Part shown: positions 11,690-22,323 of the stretch, one piece after another | How the letters are laid out: the number at the start of each line of letters is the position of its first letter | How positions within the stretch are numbered: the stretch's first letter is position 1 | Source: Protopterus annectens | Lineage: Eukaryota; Chordata; Ceratodontiformes; Protopteridae | Direction of reading: 5' to 3' | Length of the DNA stretch: 64,000 bases | Assembly (NCBI RefSeq): GCF_019279795.1 | Contig: NC_056730.1 | Location: 611,884,663-611,948,662, forward strand | The notes under the pieces: generated by a model | Seen by the model: the letters and a program-made list of their open reading frames with translations, nothing else | The model's database searches: none | What the model was told of the DNA's origin: nothing | Translations under genes and position numbers: made by a program

Positions 11690-11860
11690 AAAGGTTTTGC
11701 ATCAACAATATGCTTTTTCAGAACAATAAGAAGTATGAAACTCTAATGTCTATCATTAATGGCTAACTGTAGCTCTCAAATATTTCACGACAGACAGAGC
11801 AAAAATATGAGTCAGAATCAGACACAATTGAAGGGTATACCGCAACCTATAGACTTAGAA
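11690..11860. repeat. second fragment of the repeat family seen at 4.7 kb
   Basis: TTTTGCATCAACAATATGC, AATAAGAAGTATGAAACTC and the GTCAGAATCAGACACAATTG end align in order with 4705-4897. Decayed. Confidence 0.4.
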
Positions 11861-12853
11861 CAATCTTCTTTCTTCTCCCTCATTCATCTACCATTAAATG
11901 CATTAATCAATAAACACACTAAATAGAACAATGCTAGCCCGTGTGCAGCTCCCAGACACTCAGTGAAATAAAAGTCCTGTACAAAACACAAATGCAGGAA
12001 ATCTAAGCTGACATTCATCTCATTTGATTGCAGGAAACTGATCTCATTGGCTCTAAAACTTAGTGAAAGAGAGGAATTTGTAAAAGTCTGGATTCAAATG
12101 GTGCAGAGAAGCAGGTGATCCTATAAAGACTGAAACTGGGGCATTCCATGAAACATGCAACAGTTCAGAAGAATGTTTCCTCCACTAATTGCCAAATTAG
12201 CAAACCTCATATTCTCCAGCTCATTGAGACCTTGCTTAAACCCAGTAATGAACCCACTAAAGATCTTCTTTTTCATCTTGGTAACATCTAATTCAAAATG
12301 TACACCTGCAGAAGCAACGTGGCAGTACTAGTTGAGGATTACAACAGTACTATCTTTCATCTTAAGCATCCTTCTACTCGGTAAATGAAACTTCAAGCTG
12401 TAAGTCACAAGAGTATCCATTGACAAAAGCAAATATATCATTGCTTTATGTATCTTCTTACCTCTTGAAAACCATAGAAATGAAGCAGAATGTGGCCTCC
12501 AATAGATGAATTTAAATTACTATGTAAAGACAGGAAATGTTTAAACTGGCTGGAAATGAATAATACTGAAGGTTGCTACTGCAGCTTAAGTTGCGCGTAA
12601 TTAATAGTCAGCAATCTTAACCCTTCTTATCATTCTGTATGGACCTATAGTTTCAAACTCTGAATTAGATCTTAACTATCAGACCCTAAATGTTCTTACA
12701 ACTGGCATAATGCTGCATTGCACTACTGTCACAACCCCATATTTGCTCCCCAAGAACATAAGCAAACACCTAAGCTTCAATGGACTGCTTTTTGTTCAAC
12801 AACAACTGTTGATCCTGGGAAACTGGTAGAGGTAAAACTAGATTCCAAGACAT
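11861..12853. other. gene-free sequence
   Basis: No gene, RNA or repeat structure seen. Confidence 0.4.
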
Positions 12854-13053
12854 TGGAGCAGTACTCTGGATAATGGATGAGAGCAGGGCTGTGAACATCT
12901 GAAGAAAGCAGAGTTGTGGATACTGAACGAGAGCAGGGCTGTCAAAATCTGATGAGAACAAAGTTGTAGACATCGGATGAGTGCAGTGCCATGGACATGG
13001 GATGAGATCTGGACAGAGGACATCTAATGAAAATAATTCTGTGGGCATTTGAT
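12854..13053. repeat. degenerate 25-bp minisatellite, 8 units
   Basis: Eight consecutive 25-base units fit the pattern GAGAGCAGGGCTGTGGACAT followed by CTGAT. Phase is kept exactly from 12854 to 13053, while individual units differ at several positions. The minus-strand open frames across it come from the regular unit length and are not taken as genes. Confidence 0.85.
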
Positions 13054-13567
13054 ATAGCAAATGAATCTTAGCTATGATCTGTGGACAGTCCTGATTAAAT
13101 GAATATGCAATCAAATCCCCAAGTAAGTCATAAAGCAAAAATGTCATTAGAGTTGTACAGCAATGTTACCGTAAGAAAGCTGCTATACCAAAACCTCACA
13201 GTACAGGAAAAAAAATCAATATAAAAATATTCATATACCCAGTCACCAAACCATAAGGAAATTGTGTTTGTAAATGAAACCAATATAGTACAAATTAACA
13301 CAGATTTTTACAACAGTGTTATGTACTCACAGGGGAAGAAAAAATAAAAAGTGTATGGGGAAAATCACAACCAACAAGTGATAACTTTCTGCTAGATTTA
13401 TACAGTTGCACACTTTCTATGCATTGTAATGGCAGTGTGCTGTCATTAAATGCTCGGTGTCATTGACATGAATCATGAACATGGCCAGCAACAAATACAA
13501 AAGATTGTCAGGTACTGTAAATGTAGTACCTGTGTGCATCAGTACCCCAGGAGGTGCTATGTGGCAT
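13054..13567. other. no gene; small inverted repeat
   Basis: CAGGTACTG and TAGTACCTG face each other around 13510-13533. Nothing else recognised. Confidence 0.4.
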
Positions 13568-14119
13568 GACAACACTACACAGTGCAACAGGAAACTGATA
13601 ATGAGTAAGGTATACCTTATTAAGTACATGCTTCCTAATGTGCAGTGTTCCAGACTCATGACAACACTACACAGTGCAACAGGAAACTGATAATGAGTAA
13701 GGTATACCTTATTAAGTACATGCTTCCTAATGTGCAGTGTTCCAGACTCATGACAACACTACACAGTGCAACAGGAAACTGATAATGAGTAAGGTATACC
13801 TTATTAAGTACATGCTTCCTAATGTGCAGTGTTCCAGACTCATGACAACACTACACAGTGCAACAGGAAACTGATAACGAGTAAGGTATACCTTATTAAG
13901 TACATGTTTCCTAATGTGCAGTGTTCCAGACTCATGACAACACTACACAGTGCAACAGGAAACTGATAATGAGTAAGGTATACCTTATTAAGTACATGCT
14001 TCCTAATGTGCAGTGTTCCAGACTCATGACAACACTACACAGTGCAACAGGAAACTGATAATGAGTAAGGTGTACCTTATTAAGTACATACTTCCTAATG
14101 TGCAGTGTTCCAGACTCAT
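13568..14119. repeat. 92-bp satellite, six tandem units
   Basis: Units start at 13568, 13660, 13752, 13844, 13936 and 14028, almost identical, each with GACAACACTACACAGTGCAA near its start. Each contains the perfect 12-bp palindrome AAGGTATACCTT (one C-to-T or T-to-C variant in places). A seventh unit breaks off after 14120. Because 92 is not a multiple of three, the open frames here are by-products. Confidence 0.97.
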
Positions 14120-15124
14120 GCCAAAGTGTGACACAGATTTTATTTATTAGGTACATTAGCAAAGCGAGGGTCATTACCAAATTATAGTAATGAGGTGATC
14201 TGGTGTGGATGCTAAAACTTTCCTTGATGAAGAAGGATATGCTTGGGAAATCCATTGGTAGCAGAGTATTTTCTACAATGCAAAGGATTTTTTTTTTTGT
14301 TAATTCAGTACTGATGCTGTGCAAAACTCTGGTAAATGACATATCATCAGTAAAGCGGGATTAGTGTGGTCACAAACTCCACAAACAATATAAAGGCTAT
14401 AGTAAAACACATAATTATGTCAGAAGAGTGAATCCAGTATAAAATAAAGAAAGAGACTTATCAGCCACAAAATTCAACAACTGCACTGAAAATTATTCAT
14501 TCTAATTAAGAGAAACACGTAAACACTTTAATAGCTAACAAATCAAAATAGTAAAACTAAATTTTTCCGGCACCTCCATGTTATGAATGCTTGTCCCAAC
14601 ACTCCTTAATTAAAGCTCCATCCATACTTCTGAAAACTGCAGTAGTTATACAACTGTGAGAAAAGGACCATGATCATCAAGGGTTGAAAATAATATAGAG
14701 AGCATTAGTATTATATGTAAAGCAAACCATTACTCACATTTTTATCACTCATTTCAGCTAGTATCAGGCCTCCCTCCATACCAACCTATTGACTTATTTA
14801 TTTCCTCTTCTGGGAAGAAACAGCTAGGTCAAGAGCCCTATTGTCCATTCATTTCTCTTCAGTCATCTGCTGAACAGGCTTTCATTCATGTAAACATGTC
14901 TTCCCTCCTTGAAGAACTCCTGCCTCATGGCAGCTAATGGCTTCACTTAAAGTTGATGCTCTAGGGATGTTCCATATGTATGCCTACACAAGTCCTTGGA
15001 CTACTTCCCTGTCTTACCTGTGCCATGAGCTGTAGTCACTCAGTAGCACCTAGATGAAATACCACAAGATTAATTTTAGGGTCAGTGGTACAACAAATCA
15101 TGCCTCCTTTCTCCATCTAGGATG
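14120..15124. other. gene-free sequence
   Basis: No coding or repeat feature recognised. Confidence 0.4.
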
Positions 15125-15922
15125 AGTGCTTGTTTGACTTGATATTCTCTGCCTAACTATTGCTGATCTCTGTCTGCATTTGAATTTGAATTGGAGATAT
15201 TCATTTATGGTTTGGTTACTTCTATTTTTTATCTTTTTCTTATATTGGATTTTGTTTTGTTTTAAGCTTCTTGAGTTTTTTTTTGGTCATTTTGGAGTTT
15301 TGAGAGGTCTTGGTTAGGGTCAGTTAGAAAATAATTATTTTGCAGACAGTGAATAACATCCAACCAATTAGTGGGAGGAGCTGAGAAATAGCATTCCTCA
15401 TTTAACTACAGATAGTTAGTGGCATCTTTATTTAGCTATAGTGCTTGTTTGACTTGTTGTTCTCTGCCTGACTTGCTGATCTCTATCTCCATTTGATTTT
15501 GGATTGGAGTTATTAATTTGTTTGGTTACTTCTATATTTTTTATCTTTTTCTTGTATTGTGTTTTGTTTTCTTTTAAGGTTTTTGTTATTTTTGGAGTTT
15601 TAAGAGGTCTTTCTATGGTAATTTAGAAAATAATTATTTTGCAGATAGTGAATAACATCCAGCTAATTAGTGGGAGGAGCTGAGAAACAGCATTCTTCAT
15701 TTAACTGCAAACAGTTAGTGGCATCTTTATTTAGCTGTAGTGCTTGGTTGACTGTTTTCTAACTGTCTATTGCTGATCTCTGTCTGCATTTGACTTTTCC
15801 ACCCACTCTCTCTGCTGTAGTTGTACTTTAAAACTTGATGACTTTTGAGTTGCCTGACCTTACTATAATTCTGATTTTGGACACTCCTCCCAGTCTTATC
15901 TCAACAGCTTATTCTACTGATA
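15125..15922 (+). repeat. about 310-bp tandem units, two and a half copies
   Basis: GTGCTTGTTTGACTTG starts units at 15125 and 15441, and a third begins near 15739. The units share a T-rich middle (TTTTTATCTTTTTCTTRTAT) and an end with AATTAGTGGGAGGAGCTGAG and CAGTTAGTGGCATC. Possibly the outermost part of the long repeat-bearing leader of CR1 copy C; that link is inference from position and shared T-rich style. Confidence 0.75.
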
Positions 15923-16306
15923 ACTGAGAGGGTCTGTATTACAACGTCAAACTAAAACAAGTTCAAACATTGTAATATTGAACCCTAACATCTGAAAGTT
16001 GAAAATAGCGAAGCCACGGCACATCGACTTTTTTCCCAGGAAAAAAAAATTGGTGGGCCGTTTTCGGGGCTTTGCTATTTCCTCCACTGTGGTGCAATTT
16101 CGGAGTTGGTATATTTAAGTAGGGGGGTGTGTGGGGGCAGTTTAAGGTTCAGTTTTTTTTTGTCATGGAATAGCGATTTTTTTCCCTGGGAAAAAAAATC
16201 GCTGTTCTGTGTTTTCAGTTTTGTTGGGTTTTGGACATTAGGGTTCGATATTACAACGATCGAACTTTTGTTAGTTCAGTGTTGTGATACAGACCCAGAC
16301 TGAGAG
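15923..16306. mobile_element. MITE with 58-bp inverted termini
   Basis: The left terminus 15931-15988 (GGTCTGTATTACAACG...) is matched in reverse complement by 16238-16295, roughly four bases in five identical. The same octamer ACTGAGAG lies at 15923-15930 and at 16299-16306, three bases off the right end, so an 8-bp duplication is possible. The interior has a TTCGGAGTTGGTATATTTAA motif also present in the MITE at 4.1 kb, plus a CCCTGGGAAAAAAAATCG / CGACTTTTTTCCCAGG inverted pair. Confidence 0.8.
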
Positions 16307-16555
16307 ATCATTTGTGAAGATCCTCTCCCTTAGTCTCTGAAACTTGAATTATCTTCTGTTTCCTACATTCCTACTTGATAAAAATGCACTATATTCAGCT
16401 GTTTTTACTGTATTTGTGCTTCTTCCTATTTTGTTTAGTTTTAGCTACTGTTCTTAAACTGTTCAGTTGCATTTAATCTTCTGCATTTATAATTGCTTGT
16501 TACTAGCCTAATTACATTGTAATTGTTATTCCAAGCTTCTTAGTTCTGATTTAAG

Positions 16556-17055
16556 CACTTGGGCTCCAAACTAGTTATCTTACATAAGGAAGGATTATGG
16601 TCTACCTTCATGTGACAGGAGAGGTAGCTTACACTGTTCTGAGTTGGGAATTGCTGGTTGAAGGGTTATTGTTTTGGTTATTTTAAAAGTGTCTTTGATC
16701 TGGCTTAAGAACTTGGGATCCAGATCAGTTATTTTACATTAGGAAGGTTTGTGGTCTATTCTCTTAAGGCAGGAGAGGGTAGCCTACACCCTTCTGAACT
16801 GAGAATTGCTGGTGAAGGCTTATTGTGTCTGTTATTCTAAGTGTCTTTGCTCTGGTTTAAGCACTTAGGCTCCAAACCAAGTATTTTACATTAGGAAAGT
16901 TTGTGGTCTACACTCTTGTGGCAGGGGCACTTGGGGTCCAAACTGGTTATTTTACATTAGGAAGGCTTCTGGTCTACACTCTTGTGGAAGGAGAGGTAGC
17001 CTCCACCTTTCTGATCTGGGATTTGCTGGAGAAGGCTTATTGTGCCTGTTACTCT
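16556..17055 (+). repeat. 153-bp tandem units, first block
   Basis: Units start with CACTTGGG or a variant at 16556, about 16710, 16862 and 16928 (the third is truncated), each with ATTTTACATTAGGAAGG and a CTTCTGA(G/T)CTGGGA end. The same unit recurs at 20221-20990 just upstream of CR1 ORF1 and once at 45.5 kb upstream of another CR1 ORF1 relic, which argues that it is CR1 leader sequence. Confidence 0.85.
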
Positions 17056-17110
17056 AACCCCTGGATTCACAAATCCTCCGTGTAAGACTAAATAAGTCTT
17101 ACTTGGAAAC
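17056..17110. mobile_element. end of a hairpin-terminated MITE
   Basis: CCTGGATTCACAAATCC followed by the hairpin GTAAGACT-AAATA-AGTCTTAC resembles the right end of the MITE at 45.3-45.5 kb read in reverse (CCAGATTCACGAAGG plus a GGAGTCT/AGACTCC hairpin). It truncates the last 153-bp unit. The opposite end was not found. Confidence 0.45.
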
Positions 17111-17440
17111 TGCAGTTGAACGGTATGATGTCAGCGTGCCATGCATATTCATGAGGGCACACTGACTCCACTCCAAGTCTAACACAGACCATGCAGGAAG
17201 GCAGGGGACGTGTCTGACTACTGAGCAGTTCAAAGGTACACGCCCCAGCAAGTGTCTGAATTTTGAAATGTCAACACACATGAGCGAGTCCGCTCAAATG
17301 TCTACATACCCAACACTACACTGTCTCACATTGTAAACCCCCAGTACAGTTGTAAAATGTAAAAATTTTAATTGTTTTCTTATAATTCTCGATATAGCTG
17401 CCCGTATTTGCATGTGTTTGCGCGGGTGTGCCCATTGCTT

Positions 17441-17640
17441 AGCTGCAGTTAGCAATTTCGACACTGAAGAGCAAATTAAGAAATGTGTATGCAAATGAAG
17501 CCAAATAGCAATAGTGTACTGGTAGAGCCTTTGCACAAATAGGAGGCATTCACGGTTCGAGTCCCACCACTCCCCTTTCTATTTTATGTTTTAAATTAGT
17601 ATATGAAATACTTCCTGACATATATGAATAAAATTTTACT
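17441..17640 (+). mobile_element. tRNA-derived SINE-like sequence
   Basis: Contains an A-box-like ACTGGTAGAGC (about 17518) and a B-box GGTTCGAGTCCC (17555-17566) at tRNA-like spacing, followed by an AT-rich tail. The anticodon arm does not pair well and no clean acceptor stem exists, so it is not a tRNA gene. Confidence 0.55.
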
Positions 17641-17718
17641 AAAAAGCATTGAAATGGCCTATGTATCAGTGAACAAAATGTATATATATGAATGTAAGAA
17701 GGATCTTGACATATAAAT

Positions 17719-17917
17719 GCCCGTAGCTAAGCAGCACTTTACCCAGCACAATATAGTTGCCCTTAGTTAAGCAGCGCTTTATCCAGCCCAATATTGTTGC
17801 CCTTAGTTAAGCAGCACTTTACCCAGTGCAATATAGTTTACCGAAGTTAAGCAGCACTTTACCCAGTGAAATATAGTTGTCCGTAGCTAAGCCGTGCTTT
17901 ACCAGCGCAATAGGTTT
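17719..17917. repeat. 40-bp minisatellite, five units
   Basis: Units start at 17719, 17759, 17799, 17839 and 17879, with consensus GCCCTTAGTTAAGCAGCACT then TTACCCAGTGCAATATAGTT. The last unit is one base short and more divergent. Confidence 0.93.
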
Positions 17918-17929
17918 GCACAGAGCTGC

Positions 17930-18120
17930 GCACCACGCTAACCTGCGCACCGTAAGGCAACATGGAGCAACGTAGAGCAAGGTTGCCTAAACACAGCCAC
18001 AACTCCTAGCTTGTCTGGACAGTAGTAAAATAAAAAGCACTGACAAGGTTCGAACCGGGGACACTGTGCACCATAATCAAAGTACTGAACCACTAAGCCA
18101 TGACAGTGTAGGATAAACAT
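17930..18120 (-). mobile_element. tRNA-derived SINE (minus strand)
   Basis: On the minus strand TGGCTTAGTGG (A box, about 18100) is followed by GGTTCGAACC (B box, about 18048-18057) with tRNA-like spacing. The body then runs toward 17930 with GC-rich, GTAAGC/GCGCA-rich sequence. A second copy with the same head and similar junction lies at 28.2 kb. Confidence 0.7.
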
Positions 18121-18257
18121 CCACCGTTAACATACATATACTTATAAATGGTAGATTAACCATTGCTAAGCAGGTCTGCAGTCAGCCGAGAATTTTCAAA
18201 AACGGCCAATCACAAAAAAGTGTGGGAAATGTGGCATATTTAAGCTCCATAGGCGGT

Positions 18258-19690
18258 ACCTTTATCTGCACTTTTTTTTACAAAAAATACAGTATTTAAA
18301 TTGATTTTAACTGTGTTGCAGGAATATTAACTGAACTGGAAGTTAGTCAGTGTTTGCTGAATTTTGTTATTTGGTAGTAATTACAGGTGTGGGGGTAGCC
18401 ACATTCTTTGATTTCCTGTCCTTGCCTATTTAAGTGGTACAATGTGAAATATTTTCTGCTTAAAAACCTCAGCTTTGGCCGGCTAAGAACTTGCTGTATT
18501 CAACTGGACGTATAAGAGAATTTAAGTACCTTTATCTGCACATTTTTCCAAAAAATACAGTATTTAAATTGACTTTAACTGTGTTGCAGGAATATTAACT
18601 GAACGTGAAGTTAGTCAGTGTTTGCTGAATTTTGTTATTTGGTAGTAATTACAGGTGAGGGGTAGCCACATTCTTTGATTTCCTGTCCTTGCCTATTTAA
18701 GTGGTACACTGTGAAATATTTTCTGCTTAAAAACCTCAGCTTTGGCCGGCTAAGAACTTGCTGTATTCAACTGGACGTATAAGAGAATTTAAGTACCTTT
18801 ATCTGCACTTTTTTTTCAAAAAATACAGTATTTAAATTGATTTTAACTGTGTTGCAGGAATATTAACTGAACTGGAAGTTAGTCAGTGTTTGCTGAATTT
18901 TGTTATTTGCTAGTAATTACAGGTGTGGGGGTAGCCACATTCTTTAATTTCCTGTCCTTGCCTATTTAAGTGGTACAGTGTGAAATATTTTCTGCTTAAA
19001 AACCTCAGCTTTGGCCGGCTAAGAACTTGCTGTATTCAACTGGACGTATAAGAGAATTTAAGTACCTTTATCTGCACTTTTTTTCAAAAATACAGTATTT
19101 AAATTGATTTTAACTGTGTTGCAGGAATATTAACTGAACTGGAAGTTAGTCAGTGTTTGCTGAATTTTGTTATTTGCAAGTAATTACAGGTGTGGGGGTA
19201 GCCACATTCTTTGATTTCCTGTCCTTGCCTATTTAAGTGGTACAGTGTGAAATATTTTCTGCTTGAAAACCTCAGCTTTGGCTGTCTAAGAACTAGCTGT
19301 ATTCAACAGGACGTATAAGAGAATTTAAGTACCTTCATCTGCACTTTTTTTTTCAAAAAATACAGTATTTAAATTGATTTTAACTGTGTTGTAGGAATAT
19401 TAACTGAACTGGAAGTTAGTCAGTGTTTGCTGAATTTTGTTATTTGCAAATAATTACAGGTGTGGGGGTAGCCACATTCTTTGATTTCCTGTCCTTGCCT
19501 ATTTAAGTGGTACAGTGTGAAATATTTTCTGCTTAAAAACCTCAGCTTTGGCCGGCTAAGAACTTGTTGTATTCAACTGGACGTATAAGAGAATTTAAGT
19601 ACCTTTATCTGCACTTTTTTTTTTTAAAAACAATTCAGTATTTAAATTGATTTTAACTGTGTTGCAGGAATATTAACTGAACTGGAAGTT
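18258..19690 (+). repeat. about 268-bp tandem array, 5.3 units
   Basis: Units begin ACCTTTATCTGCAC at 18258, 18528, 18795, 19064, 19331 and 19601, spaced 267-270 bases and very similar, with the last cut off at 19690. Each has ATTACAGGTGTGGGGGTAGC, CCTATTTAAGTGGTAC and CAACTGGACGTATAAGAG. Length differences lie mostly in a T/A homopolymer after the start. It lies in the presumed leader of CR1 copy C. Confidence 0.95.
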
Positions 19691-21349
19691 TTGACTCTGC
19701 TCTTCAGTTAGTCCCACCCACCCTCCCTGTTTTTGTTTTGGTGTTAATCTTAGTGGCCTTGAAACTGCCCGCCCCTCTTGTAAATTTGTGTTTGGTTACT
19801 CCTTCTGGGCCCATCTCATTTGCTCACTCAACTGAGTGCAGTGAGATCATATTCTGATTTCAGGCACTCCTACTGTGTACAAAGAGAGCATCTGGGAAAC
19901 AGAAAAAAAAATTAAGCTTGTTTCTTGCCTTTCCTGTTAAGTGGTATAGACTATTTGTAGGCTTCTGAGCCCTCAAGCCCTTCTGTGTTGGAGGGAAGCC
20001 TTCTAGCTTAGTTTTTTTTTCTTATAACTAGCCAGTTTTCTAGTTTCAGCACTCAAATCTGTTTCTTTGATCTCAGCACTTGTTTAGAAAAAAAAAATTT
20101 CATCTGCTTTTACTGTACTTGTGTTTCTACCTACTTTATTTTACTTTTGCATCATCTTAAATTTACTCAATTGTATTTATTACTGCTAGGTGTAACTCAT
20201 TCTAAGCCTTTTGGTTTAAACACTTGGGCTTCGGACCAGTTGTTTTGCACTGAGAGGGTTTGTGGTCTGCACTGTAGTGGCAGAACAGGTAGCTTACATC
20301 CTTCTAGGTTGGGAACTGCTAATTGAGGGTTTAGTGTCTGTTATTCTAAAAGTGTATTAATTCTGGTTTAAGTACTTGGGCTTTCAGACCAGTTATTTTA
20401 CATTAAGAGGGTTCATGGTCTGCACTCTTGTGGGAGGAGAGGCTGGACTCTGCCCTTCTGAGCTGGGAATTTCTGGTTAAAGGCTTATAGTGCATGCATA
20501 TCTGAACTGCTTCTTACTGAAGTTGGTGAGCCTTGTTTGCTGTGGCATAGACTGGATTCAGGCCTGCTAGATCTAGCTTTGTTTGTGTAACTTGAGCACT
20601 AATCCAGGCATTCTCTAAAGTATTCAATTGTATTTATTACTGCTTGGTAGTAACTTGATTAAAGTGTAGCTATAATTCTAAGTCTTTTGGATTAAGCACT
20701 TGGGCTACAGACAAATTGTTTTACATTAGGAAGGTTTGTGGCATGCACTGTGGTGGCAGGACAGGTAGCTTTCATCCTTCTAAGTTGGGAACTGCTGATT
20801 GAGAGCCCAGTGTCTGTTATTCTTAAAGTGTATTAGTTCTGGTTTAAGCACTTGGGCTTCAGGCCAGTTATTTTACATTAAGAAGGTTCATGGTCTGCAC
20901 TCTTGTGGGAGAAGAGGCTGGACTCTGCCCTTCTGAGCTGGGAATTTCTGGTTAAAGGTTTATGGTGCCTGAATATTTGAACTGTATCTTACTGAAATTG
21001 GTACACCTTGTTTGCTGTAGCATAGACTAGATCCAGGCCTGTTGAATCTAGCTTTGTTTATATGCTTGTTGTTTGTTTGCTTGTTATTTCCCTGGAACTC
21101 TAATTCCACCTAATATGCGTCTTCTCAACGCTTCTGTGGATCAGTGGTGATATCTGCGTTCCTTACTGTACTTATTTCCTTGTTTCACTTGAAAGAAAGT
21201 TACTGTTTGTCATTTTTGCATTTAAGTTACCTGGCACTTGCTCACTAAAGCAATTATATAAGTCAGCACTAAAAATTAAAAGCACTACACCCTCACTCCC
21301 CACTTGCCCTTGTTTTCAATTATTAAGGAATTCCCAATATTATTCTAGC
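19691..21349 (+). repeat. 153-bp tandem units, second block (CR1 leader)
   Basis: Four 153-bp units start at 20221, 20373, 20697 and 20849, arranged as two roughly 476-bp superunits. Each superunit ends with a segment containing CCTTGTTTGCTGTRGCATAGACT. The sequence before them (20087-20220) resembles 16380-16555. CR1 ORF1 starts directly downstream at 21350, so this is best read as its 5' untranslated region and promoter area. Confidence 0.8.
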
Positions 21350-22323
21350 ATGTCCACAGGTCAGTTGTCAATCTCCTCTCCAGTCCAACTGGTGAATCTG
21401 GGAATCTTGAGGCAATGTTACAACTGCCTCATGTACACAGACAACCCTCTCCTCCTCCCAACAAATTCCAACACATGTGAGAGATGCAACCATATAGCCA
21501 AAGTGGAGGCTAAGCTCTCTCAACTCAGTACTGGCATAACCAGTCAGGAGGAGAAGGAATCCACACTCACTACAATTCCAGTCTCACATAGACCTACCAC
21601 GACAGCAAACCAAACACATAATCACACAAAAACATACTCGGAGGCTCTAAATAAAGATCTGCCTAAGCAGCAGAGACCTCCAAAGCAGACACCCAAACAA
21701 CCGCTACCCCAAAACAAAACACGTGCAACACATATCTCACAAAGCCAGTGTGCTGAACAGTCACAGCCCTTAAGACTAAACAACACACCTGATACACTTG
21801 TAATAGGTGACTCTATCGTCAGGCACACTGACGTCCCGCTCACCAGGCTGAACAAGGAGAGGGTCACGGTGAGCAGCCTGTCGGGCGCTAGGATCTGCCA
21901 CATAACACAAGCACTCAGGTCACTCCAAGGCAAGTACAAATATGACTCAGTCATTGTCCATGCTGGTGTGAATGGCCTGAGACATACCTCCCTGGACTAC
22001 ATGAAAAGAGACATAAAGGAGCTCTCTGAGCATGTAGCCCAGGCCGGTATGACCCTGACCTTGAGTAGCATCTTACCCTCAACAAGAATGATGCCACAAT
22101 ATGAAGACAAGATGATCAATTTCAACAATTGGCTTAAGAATTGGTGTCATTCAAAGGGATCCAATGCCTGTCAGCTTGGGATGATATGCTCGACAAGCCA
22201 CGATGCTTCGCTAGGGATGGCTTGCACCTGTCACCCCTGGGCTTTTGGATATTGGCAAAGGCTCTTGCTACCCCCATAGTGCCTTTTTTAGGCAAGGCTC
22301 AAAAGACAAACCCACCTCCATAG
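21350..22323 (+). pseudogene. CR1 ORF1: zinc-finger and SGNH-esterase protein, one frameshift
   Basis: ATG at 21350. Residues about 25-50 carry paired cysteines (CYNC...CERC, PHD/zinc-finger-like), followed by a low-complexity Pro/Gln/Thr linker to about residue 145. An SGNH-hydrolase fold follows: block I VIGDSIVRH, a conserved LSGARI, and block III HAGVNG (Asn kept, the usual Asp replaced by Gly). Block V, DGLHLSPLGF, lies in another frame after a one-base loss in the AAAGGG stretch near 22158. Such esterase ORF1 proteins are known from CR1 and related LINEs; the role is thought to involve membrane or lipid association of the RNP, not proven. The end overlaps the ORF2 open frame. Confidence 0.9.

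Noticed and set aside
13417-14342. open frames of 71 to 136 codons on both strands
   Set aside because: They run through the 92-bp satellite and exist because its units are alike; no protein features.
17515-17575. possible functional tRNA gene
   Set aside because: A- and B-box-like words exist, but acceptor and anticodon stems do not pair, and the flanks look like a SINE.
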